Source: Helianthus annuus (Eukaryota > Streptophyta > Magnoliopsida > Asterales > Asteraceae). From it: a stretch of 64,000 bases of DNA. The position numbers and the translations under genes are program-made. Where the stretch lies: assembly GCF_002127325.2 (NCBI RefSeq), contig NC_035433.2, forward strand, positions 80,790,079-80,854,078. The letters are read 5' to 3'. The stretch's first letter is position 1; the number at the start of each line of letters is the position of its first letter. The notes beneath the pieces are model-generated. The model saw only the letters and a program-made list of their open reading frames with translations. It made no database searches and was not told where the DNA came from. This document shows, piece by piece, positions 10,975 to 23,692 of this stretch.

Positions 10975-12321
10975 ATGCATACTAGAGGCTCTCACAAAGC
11001 GTCACCATTGTCATTTGATCCGGAAATCGAAAGAACGCTAAGGCAAAACAGGGTTTTATTACGAGAAAACCGAATCATTGGTTCACCCACTTCACCAATT
11101 ACACCAAGAAACATCATGGCCGATTCACAAATTCCACCTACAACGGGTCAAACGACCTCATCATTTATACCTACTTCCACACAACCGTCACCAAATACCA
11201 CCCTTCCACCAAACATTACCGAACCAATTACAATCCAAAATGTTACATCAACCAACACCACACAACCCATTACTACCCAAGAAGAACCAACCATCCCATT
11301 AAACCCTTCTACTACTATACCACCATTATCCCATTTCCTTCCGGGTGCGGGTCCATCATATTCAGGTCATACCATAGGACCAAACTCAACGATTGTTCAT
11401 CCTTCAACATTTAGACCATCGAACCAAGCGGGTTTTCAATATTCAAACATTCCATTTGGGCAATCGTCAGGAATTCAAGGAGATGGGTATGATGAAGGGT
11501 TCGAAGAATTTGAGGGTTATGATGAGGATGGGTATTTTTACGGGGGTTATGGTGATCAAGGAGAATTTGGATATGTTCAAAGTCAATCTCAAGGGATGGC
11601 AAGTGTTGGTGGAATGCCACAACAACAACAACTCGTACCACAACACATTCGGCCAAGACCACAAGGGCCACCAATGCAACATCTTATCCCATTGCAACAA
11701 ATTCGGCCACAAAATGTACAACCAAATGTTCAACAAATCCAAAGGCCAATTCAACGCCCACCGATGCCGCAACAGCAATTTCAACAACCGAATGCACCAC
11801 AAGGGCATGTACCAAGGCCAATGGGTCCTATTCGCCCAAGGGGTAGGTTTGGTGTACCAAGGAGACACCTTAGAGAAAATGTGAGAGGCATCGAAGCACA
11901 TTTTCGGCCGGTAATCACTCAAAACCCTTCACCGGTAGTTATTCCTCACAATGATCAAGGGAGAACATTTGAAGTGAGGACCAACTCTTTGCAAAGTTTA
12001 CCAAAATACAAAGGGTTGGCAACGGAGGAGCCTTACTTTCATTTAGAGGCTTATGACTCGATTTGCAACACTCTTGGGAGTCAAGGGTTCTCGGCCGATG
12101 ACATCAAATTGGTATTATTCCAATTTTCTTTGGAAGATAAGGCGAAGAAATGGTTCTACACGTTACCTTCGGCATCCATATATACATGGGGGGAGATGCA
12201 ACAAACTTTCTTGGATGAGTTTTACACCGCCCAAAAGACTAACGATGCAAGAAAGGGGTTGAGAAGCTTCCAACAACAACATGGTGAGATGTTTCACGAG
12301 CGTTTGAGCGCTTCAATATGA
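10975..12321 (+). pseudogene. Athila gag, N-terminal part (ends at a frameshift)
   Basis: Capsid precursor. I chose the ATG at 10975 (MHTRGSHKASPL); the frame is open a little further upstream but without ATG. Residues 15-25 (SFDPEIERTLR) are a usual Athila Gag start. A long Pro/Gln/Thr-rich region follows, then a Gly/Tyr/Glu patch (about 11480-11570), then the retrotransposon gag core at about 11990-12300 with PKYKGLATEEPYFHLEAY and WFYTLPSASIYTWGEMQQTF. A single-base deletion near 12305-12310 shifts the frame so that translation ends at 12321; the protein continues in the next frame. Intact relatives have one continuous gag-pol. Confidence 0.88.
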
Positions 12322-15038
12322 TGATAAAGAATTGCCCTCACCATGGAATTGAATTGTGGGAGTTGATGAATGCCTTTCACGAGGGGTTGAGTGCCGAAGA
12401 TGCACGTGATCTAATGTCCATTACCGGTGGGACTTTTGGAACAAATTATGAGAACGATGATTGGGAGTTCTTGGAAAGCATGGCAACTACATCAAAGAGG
12501 AAAGCTCAAGCCTCAAGAAGAGCCCGACCGGCCATTGCCCGACCTCAAGTGCACGCCATAGATGATGGTAATGTTCAAACCACAAACCAAATTTATGATG
12601 TTTGTGCTTTGTGTAATGAAATAGGTCACGCGGCTGAAAATTGCCAAGGGATGTTGGAAGGGCAATACGAAGAGGTCCATGCGGTTCAAGGTCAAGGTCA
12701 AGGAGGAGGTGGTAAGAACTACAACAACATGAACTCTAATACCTACCACCCCGGGTTGAGGAACCACCCGAATTTTCGGTATGGGAACCCTTCAAATCAA
12801 GCTAACCCGAACTTTCAAGTTAGTCAAGGTAACTTTGGTTCACGCCAATCTTACAATAACCAAGGTGGATACCGAGGCGGAAACAACCAAGGCTATCAAA
12901 AACAATACCAAACGGGTCAAGAACAAGGGGGGTCCTCGGGTGGAAATGGGATGATGGAGATGCTAAAGAGCATGCAAATGGAGATGCAAAAACGGAACCA
13001 ACTCGATGAAGTTCGAATGCAAAAGGATGAGGTTCGTGACAAAAGCATCCAATCACTAACAACCCAAATGGGTCAATTAGCAACCGACGTGGCTAAATTG
13101 AAGAAAAGCAAGGGTCAACTTCCAAGCGACACTAAGGTAAACCCTTCACATGGTTCGTCACGAGGTAATGTTAATATTAATCATGTTAGTGTTTTAAGAA
13201 GTGGAAAAGAGTTCAAAGCCAATTTGTCACCCGAATTGGTTGAGGGGGTAGTTGAGGATGTCACGGGTAATGAAAGTGATGATGAAGTTTCACCGGTTAA
13301 ACCAAAAGAAACAATTGTTAAAAAATTGGGTTTGGGTGAAAACGAAAAGAATGAAAAACTTGAGGGTGAACCGAGTCAAGTTCCGTTTCCATCGGCCTTA
13401 CTTGACCCGGGGAAGAAAAATTTTATTGTGTCGAGAGGTCCTCAAAAAGAAGAGATGTGGGACATGTTTAAACAAGTGAAAATAAATCTCCCACTCCTCG
13501 ATGCAATAAAACAAGTCCCCGCTTATGCAAAATTTTTAAAAGAGTTATGTACACAAAAAAGGCAAAACAAAAAGAAAGTGCCAAAGCGGGTGGATTTAAC
13601 CGGGCAAGTGAGTGCGGTTTTGAATGGGGAGCTTCCTCCTAAGCTCCAAGATCCGCGCACGCCATTGATTAATATACAAGTTGGTAATTTTCAAATGGCT
13701 AAGGCGTTACTAGATCTTGGAGCCGGAGTTAGCATTTTACCGGGGGGCTTATATGACCAATATGACTTTGGTCCGTTAGCAAGGGTGGAGACAACGGTTG
13801 TTTTGGCCGATTTGTCTCATAAGCTACCTCGGGGTATGGTTCAAAATGTAATTGTAAAAATTGATGAGTTTTATTACCCGGATGACTTTTTAGTCTTGGA
13901 TTACTCATCGGCGGACCCTAAGCAACAACAAAATATAATTTTGGGTCGGCCATTTTTGAACACCGCACATGCTATTATCGATTGTAGATTTGGTACAGTT
14001 GATATGGCTTTTGGCAATAGAAAAATGCGTTTGAATGTTTTTACTAACAATTCTAATGCTAATGGTGTTGATGAGTGTTTCATGGCAGATATAGTTGACG
14101 GATGCAACCCGCATGAGTATGAGGAGGATGGTTTGGATATTTGCCTGTGTGATTTTTCTGAACAGGTACATGCTTATGCACTCCGGGTTAAAGAGGAAAA
14201 GCAAGATGCGATGGCGTTGAAAGAAGGTAGACCGCCATGGACTCATCAATTTGAAGGTCTACCGGCGGAGATTGATTCGGGTACGAAACCATCATTAGAG
14301 GAACCGCCAAAGTTGGAGCTCAAAGACTTGCCTAGCCACTTGAAGTATGTGTTTTTAGGGGATAATGACACTTTACCGGTCATTATTGCCTCTAATTTGG
14401 AGTTGGCACAAGAGCAAGCATTGTTGGAGGTTTTAAAAGAGAACAAGGGAGCTATTGGATGGACGATTGCCGACCTCAAAGGAATTAGTCCATCCATTGT
14501 CATGCATAAGATCATTACCACTGAAGATGCAAAGCCGACACGAGAGGCTCAAAGGCGATTGAATGCGAACCTACGGGAGGTAGTTAAAAAAGAGGTAATT
14601 AAATGGTTGGATGCGGGAATTATTTATCCAATTTCGGATAGTGCTTGGGTGAGTCCCACCCAAGTTGTGCCTAAGAAGGCCGGCATTCAAGTAGTCAAAG
14701 ATGAAAGTGGTGAACAAATTGCCACCCGACCGGTTACCGGGTGGCGTGTGTGTATTGACTACCGGAAATTGAATGCCGCCACTTCTAAGGATCATTTCCC
14801 GCTACCATTCATTGATCAAATTATTGAAAAACTATCGGGTCAAAAATACTATTGTTTTTTAGACGGGTATTCGGGTTACAACCAAATCGCCATACACCCG
14901 GATGACCAACACAAGACCACCTTCACTTGTCCATATGGCACCTTTGCCTTTAGGCGGATGCCATTTGGCTTGTGTAATGCTCCGGCAACTTTCCAACGAT
15001 GTATGATGAGTATTTTCTCGGACATGGTTGGAGAGTAG
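12318..15038 (+). pseudogene. Athila gag C-terminus, protease and first half of reverse transcriptase
   Basis: Continues gag in the shifted frame. It shows a zinc knuckle (CALCNEIGHAAENC, about 12603-12644), a Gly/Asn/Gln-rich linker, a short coiled coil (MQMEMQKRNQLDEVRMQKDEV, about 12970-13035), the protease motif DLGAGVSILP (about 13717-13746), and RT fingers and palm: WVSPTQVVPKKAG, WRVCIDYRKLNA, FLDGYSGYNQI, MPFGLCNAPATFQRC. The frame ends at TAG 15036-15038, just before the catalytic FMDD motif, which lies in the same frame downstream. So a nonsense codon splits RT. Athila proteases usually have a Ser or similar small residue where this has Gly (DLGAG), which may be a minor defect. Confidence 0.9.
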
Positions 15039-17237
15039 CTCGAAGTATTCATGGATGACTTCTCCATTTTTGGCACTAGTTTTGATGCTTGTCTCAACGA
15101 ATTACAAAAAGTGTTAAAAAGATGTGTTGAGAAAAACTTAGTGCTAAGTTGGGAGAAAAGTCATTTCATGGTGCAAGAGGGCATTGTGTTGGGTCATGTA
15201 ATTTCTGAAAGGGGGATGGAGGTGGATAAGGCAAAAATACGGGTAATATCATCTTTGCCACCTCCGAAAAATGTTAAGGGTGTAAGGTCGTTCTTGGGAC
15301 ACGCGGGTTTTTATAGACGTTTCATTAAGGGTTTTAGTGTTATCACCAGACCCTTATGCAACTTGTTATTAAAAGATGTCCCATTTGACTTTACTAACGA
15401 ATGCATGCAAGCTTTCACTGTTTTGAAGGAACACTTGGTCAAGGCTCCTATTTTGCAACCACCAGATTGGTCAAAGCCGTTCGAGATAATGTGTGATGCG
15501 AGCGACACCACTATTGGTGCAGTTTTGGGTCAACGGGTTGACAAGAAACCGGTGGTTATTTACTATGCAAGCAAAACTTTATCCGAAGCGCAACTTAACT
15601 ACACCACCACCGAGAAGGAATTACTAGCGGTGGTGTATGCTTTGGATAAGTTTCGCTCGTATATTTGGGGAAGCAAAGTGGTGGTTTATTCGGATCATAG
15701 TGCGGTCCGGTACTTAATGGAGAAAAAGGACGCAAAGCCTCTTTTGATTCGGTGGGTCTTATTGTTACAAGAGTTCGATCTAGAAATCCGAGACAAAAAG
15801 GGAAGTGAGAATGTAGTAGCGGATCACTTGTCTCGGATTCCGGTGGAAGGGATCGATGATGTGAGTGAAATTAATGAAAGTTTTCCCGACGAGCAACTTT
15901 TAGCCGTTTCCACTTTCGTTGCACCGTGGTATGCTCATTATATCAACTATTTAGCCACGGGTGCCATTCCAAGTCATTGGACCAAAAAGTGTCGACAACA
16001 ATTCATGGTTCAAGTGAAGCAATACATTTGGGATGAACCGGATCTCTTCAAGATTGGACCGGATCAAGTTATACGAAGGTGTGTGCCTGAAACAGAAGTG
16101 TTGGAAATTTTGACCCATGCCCATTCGTCCGCTTGTGGGGGTCATTTTAGTGGGCACAAAACAGGCTATCGGGTTCTTTCATGTGGGTTTTACTGGCCCA
16201 CCATTTTCAAGGATGCATGTGAATTCGCTAGAAATTGTATAAATTGCCAAAAAATGGGTAGTATATCGAAGAGGGATGAGATGCCATTACAACCAATCTT
16301 GGTTGTTGAGATATTTGATGTATGGGGTATAGATTTTATGGGTCCCTTCCCGAACTCGAATGGCTTCCTATACATTTTGGTAGCGGTGGATTATGTCTCG
16401 AAGTGGATTGAAGCTATTGCAACACGAACAAACGACCATTCGGTTGTTTGTAAATTTGTTCAATCCAACATCTTTTCTCGCTTTGGAATCCCGCGGGTTA
16501 TTATAAGTGATGGTGGTTCGCATTTCAAGAACTTCAACTTTGGGAAATTATTGCAGAGGTATAGTGTGAATCACCGAATTGCCACACCTTACTATCCGCA
16601 AACAAGTGGACAAGTTGAAGTGTCCAACCGTCAAATCAAAGAGACCCTCATGAAGACGGTAAGAACGGATAGAAAAGATTGGTCGAGTAAGTTAGATGAT
16701 GCGTTGTGGGCATACCGAACGGCCTACAAGACTCCTATTGGCACAACGCCTTACCGGATGGTGTATGGTAAGGGTTGTCACTTGCCAATGGAGTTGGCGC
16801 ATAGAGCACATTGGGCAATTAAGACGGTTAACGCGGATTATGATGAGGCGGGGAAGTTGAGGAAGTTGCAATTAAGCGAAATAGAAGAGATTCGAGATGA
16901 GGCGTACGAATGTGCATCGGCCTATAAAGATAAACTCAAGAAGGTGCATGATGCGAAATTAAGAAAGAAAACATTTGAAGTGGGGCAAAAAGTTTGGTTG
17001 TATAACTCAAGATTGAAGATGTTCGCGGGCAAGCTCAAAAGCAAATGGATGGGTCCGTACGTAATTCGGAGAGTTGGGAGATTTGGTGATGTAGACATCC
17101 AAGACGAGCAAACATTGAAACAACAAACGGTGAATGGTCACCGCTTGAAGCCATACTTGGAGGGGAACGACATCAACAACTTGGAGCTTGACAAAGCGGG
17201 CTACATTTTGCGCCCGGTCGATGAGGAACAACCATGA
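15039..17237 (+). pseudogene. Athila RT palm, RNase H and integrase
   Basis: Same frame as the preceding part after the nonsense codon. In order: RT catalytic FMDDFSIFG (15048-15074), the [15 protein letters not shown] connector (about 15290-15335), RNase H with CDASD (about 15493) and [27 protein letters not shown], integrase zinc finger H-x-H with C-x2-C ([14 protein letters not shown] ... CINCQK, about 16116-16255), catalytic core [21 protein letters not shown] and the glutamate in [10 protein letters not shown], then a C-terminal domain with [19 protein letters not shown]. All three integrase acidic residues (D, D, E) are visible. The piece is 733 codons long and otherwise open, so upstream damage alone would block its expression. 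Confidence 0.92.
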
Positions 17238-18381
17238 GAGGCCCAGGTTTGGTAGTGTACATAGTAGTGTTTTGTTTTGTTTGTTTTATATAGTTTGCAC
17301 AATTGCCGTATTTCCTCGAAATCCGTGTTTGAAACAAGTGTGGGGATGTTCGGGTCACGAATTACTCTAACATTGTGTTGAGGACAACACGGGACTTTTG
17401 AGGGGGTAGGGTGATTTTTACAAGTTTTTGAAAAAATTAAAAAACATAAAAATCGAAAAAACTAAAAAAATATAAAAATATAAAAATTTTTCACTTAAAA
17501 GTTCAATTTTTTGGCAAAAGCATATATGCCCAGTTCACACCGTAATTTACGGTTTTACCGTAATTTAATTTACGGTGGAAATGGGAAAACTTGGGGCTTT
17601 AGGTGTAAACCTACTGGTTTACGGTGAAAGAATTGATGTTCAGTTCTCACCGTAAATTACGGTGAGACCGTAATTTACGGTACGAAAAAAATGCTGGTGC
17701 GTCGTTTGGGGTTCTGGATGTACATAAAAAAAATATATAATAAAAACACAAAATCATATCACGTGAGTATACCCTAACCACACAATCTTACTCCCTCTAT
17801 CACCATCCATCTTCATCTCTCTCAAGACCCACAAGCCATCTTCTTCCCCAACCTTCAAAACCTCCATAACTTCATCAATTCTTGTCCAAACTAAGTGAAA
17901 TCGGAGTCAATCTTGACTAATTTTTCACGTAGTTTCTGACTTTGACAAGAGATTTACAAGAAAACGCTGTTTTTGGGTCCCCTAGTCCGAAAATTTTTGG
18001 GGGTTTTTGGAGTTTTTGTCTCACAAGCACTTTAGCATCTTCAAGACAAGGTATGGAAGTTTAATTTGTGTATTTTGATGATGCATTGTGAAGATTGAGG
18101 TTATTGTTGATGTTTGTTCATACTCACTTGCTTGTTCATAGTGTTATTTGTTACTTGTTCATGGACATGATTATGGTTGTAGATGTAGGATGTTTAGTAA
18201 AGTAGTGAACTTTTGGGGATTTCTACATTGTAGAGACACCATGCCCAAATTTTTGAAAAACTTATACATTGTAGTTCACTAGTATCTACAACCATAGTAA
18301 CAAGCAAGTGTGGGGATGTTTTGGAGGAAAGGGCCTAATTTTGTTGTTTGCTTGTGTTATTTGTCTAATGTGTGTAGGAAA
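17238..18381 (+). promoter_or_regulatory. Spacer between pol and the third frame, with LTR-like hairpin motifs and two polypurine-like motifs
   Basis: Non-coding. It holds AAGTGTGGGGATG at 17336-17348 and again at 18306-18318, and CCGTAATTTACGG-type 13-mers at 17540, 17650 and 17668 plus an expanded form at 17558-17575, the same words that form hairpins in the LTR. A long A-rich run covers 17430-17500. Just before the third frame the sequence TGTGTAG could serve as a splice acceptor. Its make-up suggests an internal promoter or splice region, which is inference. Confidence 0.6.
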
Positions 18382-20104
18382 ATGGTTAAGACAAAAGAAA
18401 AAGCGGGATCCAGTTCGTCATCATCGAAAGGGAAAGGCAAACAAGTGGAACAACAACCGCGAAAAAGGCAATATGTGGGTCGGATAAGTGAAAGCGAGAG
18501 TGGGAGTGAAGAAGAAATGGAGTTAGATCCACATGATAAACCGGTATGGGACTCGGGTCCTCTGGATGATCAACCCGAGGAGTGGCAGCCAACATTATAT
18601 CATGATAGAATGAATAAGCTCAAGAACAAGGCAGCGGCCTTCATTTGTGCACGAGAGGTTCGGGAAGTGGAGTTCCAACAGTTTGGGGTGTTTGATAAGT
18701 TTCGGGCGTTAGGATGGGAATCGGCGCTTAAATGTTTTGATAAAGACAAGAGCAACTTGTTTATGACCGAGATACAAGAATGGATGGCGACCCTGAAATG
18801 TCACAATTTTAACAAGCCATCACAGATGAAGTTAATTGGTCAGGTGCACGGGGTACCGGTGGAGATGTCATTTGACACATTGAAGAAGCTCGGGAAGTAT
18901 GACAGTCTCCCGTCTCGTGATTACATGGTTCCCACTCTCGATGACCTCTTGCTTAAACCGGAGAAACATGTTCGATGGAATGATATGTTGGCAGCAATAT
19001 TTTTACCCGGTACATAGTGGTATTCTATACCGGAAGAATTTGAAGATAGAAGCTAAGTTGTTGCTAGCCATTTGTGTTCTCAATGTTATTCCGCGCAGAG
19101 GAGATAAGGAACAGGTGAGATATCCGGAGGTACCTGTCCTCTATTCGCTAATGCATGGGTCTCCACGTTTTCCGATACGCTATCTGATTATGCATCACCT
19201 ATAGATACGCCGAAATAAGTATGGAAGGGACATTGTCCCATATTGTAGGATCATCACGGGGTTGATAAAACAGCAGAAAGCTCTTACTTCGGAGGATCGA
19301 GGGGTAACAAAGAGGCACCAACCGTTTACGTTAGACAAAATGGGAAGTGGTTGGACATATACCCAATCGGAGCGGTATCACAAGTTAAAATCCGAGGGTC
19401 AAAGATGGAGAGCTCTTAAGGCGAATGCGAGAGATTTGTTACCGGGTGAAGAGGATGAACCCGAGAGTGAAGCGGAGATCCCAAGTGGGGATGAAGATTA
19501 TGAGGAGTAACCGCAAGGCGGTGTGAATTTGAATGTGGGCCAAGGGGGTCATAGTGGAGGTTTTGGTGGTGCGTTCTATGATTATACGCAGCAATCTTAT
19601 GTGCCGGGATGGGCTTACGAAGGCACAATGCAAGAAGTGATTGCGAATCAACGGCCTCCGGCATCCGTGTTTGATACGTGGTCGGGATCGGAGAGGACGT
19701 TGTATGATCAAAATACGAGGAATAGTGCAAGTATTGAGCGTTCTTTGAAGCAAAATTTTGATCGTAATGAGGCATGGAACCGCACCTTTGCGTATTCCCG
19801 AGAGGTGGAAACGAATAATCGGTATTTTGACGATCAAGAGAGGAGGATGCACGCTGATTATCATGCCGGGCGGCCGGTGGTTGTGGATCCACAACATGTG
19901 GATTATGCGTCTCTACCACCGTATGACGGTAGTGTTTCGTATCCAACCCCGCCGATCCACCACTCACAATGGATTGACCCAAGGCAACAAGAGGGAGCCC
20001 AACAACAACAAGGAGGAAGTAGTAGTAGCGGCTCTTTTGCATTTGGAGAATGGAACGACATGATGTCTTCCATCTTTGGACCTCCGGGACCGCGCTACTA
20101 TTAG
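18382..20104 (+). pseudogene. Athila third reading frame, env-like position (broken)
   Basis: Athila elements usually carry an extra frame after pol that has been called envelope-like; its function is not proven. I start at the ATG 18382 (MVKTKEKAG). Basic Ser-rich N-terminus, acidic patch, then a conserved globular block (ICAREVREVEFQQFG, ALKCFDKDKSNLF, MKLIGQVHGVPVEMSF, HVRWNDMLAAIFLPGT). A frameshift near 19005-19015 and in-frame stops at 19202-19204 and 19508-19510 break it. It resumes in frame to 20104 with a Gly/Gln/Tyr-rich tail ending FGPPGPRYY. I see no clear signal peptide or transmembrane helix, so a true envelope is doubtful. Confidence 0.75.
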
Positions 20105-21358
20105 TAAGGTTGTGTTGCTCTCTTGTATATTTTTGTGCATATGTGTTAGTTTGTCTTGTTTTGTTTACGGTTAGGCGGTTGGGTGGAGTATGTTTGTGTT
20201 GTTTTGTTTGGTTGGTGCTTGTTGGTGGTGTTATGTGTTAAAAAAAAAAGTAAAAAAAAAATATAAAATGAAAAATACAAAAAGAAATTTGTGGTTTGAG
20301 TGAAGAAGCTTGTTGTGATGTTGAATGAATTTAGTGACAAAGCCTCCTAAAGCCATACATTGGGGTCAATGTATCCCAAGTGTGGGGATGGGGGGAATTT
20401 TTGAAGATTTTGAAAAATTTTAAGCCAAGCGAAACGATGTGAAAATTTGAACACCCTTAATTAACCCCAAATGGTGCACCGGAAACCCTTGATACCTTTT
20501 TCATTCTTGGTGAGAATTGTAGCCACATTTGTATATAAATAATGCTTATCTTTGATGAGAGTGGCTACGGGTGGGGGTGCGTTAGAACTTGTGCTTGAAT
20601 GCGATTTGAGTCCTTAGTTAGACATGAATGTGGGATTTGGGGGGTTGGACCTCATAAGTTTTATATATGAGCATGGTAGTGAGAGGGGTGGGGGTTTGGA
20701 CATTTAGTTGCCCAATTTTGTGCCTAAAAGCCTATCATTTGCTACCCCTAGCTACTTACCAAAAAATTTACCCAATTTGACCCAGTCTTTTAGTACTAGT
20801 AGTAGTTGTAGTAATGTGATGTAGATATGTGATGCTTTATTGCATGGTTATTTTCTCTAAAAAAACAGAAAAATCGAAAAAAAAAGAAAAAAAAAGAAAG
20901 AAAAGAAAAAAATATGAAAAATGAAAAGAAAGGATGTTAGTTGTCTTGTATTTAGTAGTTAGTTTGGTAGTTGTTATTTTGTTTAATTGTGTAATAAAAA
21001 GACCGGGCCAAATTTTCGCTACTTCATATATATCCCATTTCCTACCTATACACCTAGCCACGTTACAACCTTGAAGTCCCTTTGATTTGCATTCATGTTT
21101 GGCACTTATAGGAGAAGGATTGATTTATGTACAAGCCTATGATCGCGCAACCACCCATTTGCCTATTGTGTGTCTAGCTTATCGTTGCTAGTATTCAATT
21201 GTAGCCGAGAGGAGAGATTTAGAGAGGGGTGCATTGGTTGGGTGTTAAAAAGGGGTTAGTAAAAAGATTGCTTGTTTTGCTTGGTTTACATTGATCACTT
21301 GTTTAGAAACTGATTTGATGAGTTGCTTTGGGACAAGCAACGGTTAAGTGTGGGGATG
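20105..21358 (+). other. Athila 3' non-coding region and polypurine tract
   Basis: No gene seen. Contains A-rich low-complexity runs (20240-20290, 20860-20935), an internal AAGTGTGGGGATG at 20378-20390, and the working polypurine tract, the same word at 21346-21358, abutting the 3' LTR. Confidence 0.8.
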
Positions 21359-22543
21359 TGACAGGTGGTCCATTGGACAACCCTTTGCGAAGCTAAAAGA
21401 CAAGTTTATCCCTCATTTATGTGTGTAATTATCTTGAATTAGATAACTACTGTTGTTTATGTCTCAGGTACGGTTTGGCGGCTCAAATGGAGGAAAAATG
21501 CAGCTTTGAAGGCTTACAAGTTGAACGGGTTGAGAATGTGGCGCATAAGATGAACGAAGCACAAAATTCAGGCTGCCACCGTAAATTACGGTCCCACCGT
21601 AATTTACGGTGGACCTGAAAATCATCTTTGTTCCTACCGTAAAACAGTAGTGCAGCACCGTAACACTTTTATGTCCACCGTAATTTACGGTGGAGCCGTA
21701 AATTACGGTGGAGTCTGCGGAATTTGTGTAACTGCCACATTAAGTGAGTTTTGATGGTGTCTTTTCACCTATTCTCATCATTGGACGTTTTTGGGGGCTT
21801 GCTAGGGGCGATTTTGGTGATCTGGCTTGGTTGTAAACATTATCTAAACATTTCGTTTGTGTTTTCGATCCATATGAACATTGAACTTTGTGCTATGATG
21901 ATTCACCAAGCTATGTGTGGCTAAACTCATGGTGATGATCCTGAATTGAAGGTTTGTTTAAGACTTTTGTGTTTGGATTCGTATTTCTAGAATAATAGAC
22001 TTGCAATGTTTGTTTGTTTATTATGGTGTGTGGATGTTTGATTGTAAATTGTTGATTGATGTTATACTCATATTCTAAACCGTACGTTCTTGGTGTCGTT
22101 GACAATCGAGATATCACGGGAGGGATTAGGGTTGGATATTTTTCAATTGGTTATCGGGTAACAACCTCGAATTGTCATAATCCGAGTAATTAGTTCCCTT
22201 TTATCACAACAAACAATTACACACGAATCATGTCTATGTGATTCTTTCTAGTGAATTTAAACACAATTGTCCAAAGCAAACTGGAAATTTAGGATGGTCG
22301 CTTGTTCCTAATCTGTTTACAAACTACGGTCTTTGATTTGCAATTTAATTAGTTAATTTTAGTTATTAAAACCAAAACAATCAAATCTTGAATTTTAATT
22401 TCTGCATTTTAGGTAATTGTAGTTTAATTACAAAGCTATACAATCGACATACTTTCCACATACTACCTCAGTTCGATACCCTCTTACCACTATCTATAGT
22501 TGTTTTTGGGATTAAATTTGCGTGTACCTACGACAGCACGTCA
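21359..22543 (+). repeat. Athila 3' LTR, 1185 bp
   Basis: Starts TGACAGGTGG right after the polypurine tract and ends CAGCACGTCA, followed by target duplication GTGTC. It has the same length as the 5' LTR, with about 20 substitutions. Carries the twin hairpins at 21576-21712. Confidence 0.94.
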
Positions 22544-22548
22544 GTGTC

Positions 22549-23166
22549 CACCTCCGTTGAGACACAATTATACCAAGATGCCTGATGAGGAAGAAATGCC
22601 ACGGTTTGAACCATTTGTACCTCTTAATCCCGAAGAGTTTGCAGCAGGTTTAGGGTTCAAACTGGATGATTCATCAAAGGAATCTGGAAAGACAGAAAAT
22701 TTGTCTTGTGCTATGGAACAAAGTCCTCCAATAATTGAGGATTATGTTTCGTCAGACGATGAATCAGATGAATCAGATGCGAGTTATCAGGATCAATCTC
22801 TTGATAAGAAAAAAGGAGTAGAAATTCCTGTTGAGAATCATATCTTGTGTGATCCTCCTACTCTAGTTGCCCCTGTTGCACAATCAGTTGTAAAACAAGA
22901 GATTGATTCAATCAAACATGTGGAGGAATCTGTGTCTACATTTAAGGGCGACAATGTGTTGTATACTCTGATTGGTGATGACAAAATTCACTCAAACAAG
23001 GATTTCCCAATTAAGAATGTTAATCCATCAATGATTGATAGAGTTCTGGAAGATTCTATCAGTAGTTTTTTGGTAAGGCGATCCCGAGAGTTATAGTAAC
23101 TCAGTGTGATCCTATTCCAAAATCTGAAGTTAGAAAACAATACGGGAATCAAAAATTACCAACTGA
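22549..23166 (+). pseudogene. SIRE-like copia gag region, part after the Athila insertion
   Basis: Continuation of 7220-9677. It matches the segment at about 29775-30355 of the full copia element: MPDEEE, FAAGLGFK, ENHILCDPP and KDFPIKNVNPSMIDRVLED are readable. The frame is open to a stop at 23094-23096, and homology continues in another frame to about 23164, where a gypsy LTR begins. The zinc knuckle, protease and everything downstream are missing. Confidence 0.85.
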
Positions 23167-23692
23167 TGTAGACTAGGAAATGGTATACGAAATCGGACCT
23201 GTTGATTCACACAGAATACCAGGAACGATTCTTCCAAAATTCGTTGATTCTCGTAGAATACCGAAAATTGGGATTTCACACTCAAAACACTCACAAGTGA
23301 ATTGGGAGAGAAAAATGACTTTTCATAAACTTCAAAACCGATTATCTTCCTCCCTTTACATCCATATAAATAACAATGTAAATTGAAAACGGGCCTCAAA
23401 ACACACTTGGGCCAAAAGTTAGAACGAAATAAAAGTCCATGAAAAGCACTAAAAACATAAAAATATAAATAACTCATAGAAATAAGCGATTTTGGGCCCG
23501 GACGATGACCCAAACCACCTACGGCCATTTAGAAAGACGGGCTTCGTTCTCACGATCGTTTCGCCTGGTCGCACACCCAAAACGGACACCTGTAGCCCAA
23601 GTTAGAGCCATTTTAGTGAAGCCCCTTTTGTCACGCGATCATGGGCCTCCAAATACAAGATGGCCCGCTCCTCCACACTTGGGCGCGCATCA
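23167..23692 (-). repeat. Ty3/gypsy 3' LTR, 526 bp
   Basis: On the minus strand it starts TGATGCGCGCCC at 23692, right after the purine run CTAGGGGGAA, and ends CTAGTCTACA at 23167, giving TG...CA ends. The DNA left of it is copia gag, so the element inserted there. A possible 5-base target site is ACTGA (23162-23166), but the far end is lost and it cannot be checked. Confidence 0.7.

Larger units (their letters stand above)
9678..22543 (+). mobile_element. Athila-type Ty3/gypsy retrotransposon, 12.9 kb, full length but mutated
   Basis: Both LTRs are 1185 bp and start TGAC and end GTCA. The flanks carry the target duplication GTGTC (9673-9677 and 22544-22548). The order is LTR, tRNA-Asp primer site, gag-pol, a third reading frame in the env-like position, polypurine tract, LTR. 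The Asp-type primer, the RT motif FLDGYSGYNQI and the third frame fit the Athila lineage. By eye the LTRs differ at about 20 sites (roughly 98.3% identity), so the insertion is fairly recent. One frameshift and one stop in gag-pol, plus a frameshift and two stops in the third frame, make it non-autonomous as it stands. Confidence 0.93.

Noticed and set aside
18382..20104. A true viral envelope gene
   Set aside because: Position fits the so-called env-like frame of Athila, but I see no signal peptide, transmembrane helix or cleavage site, so I call it only a third frame.
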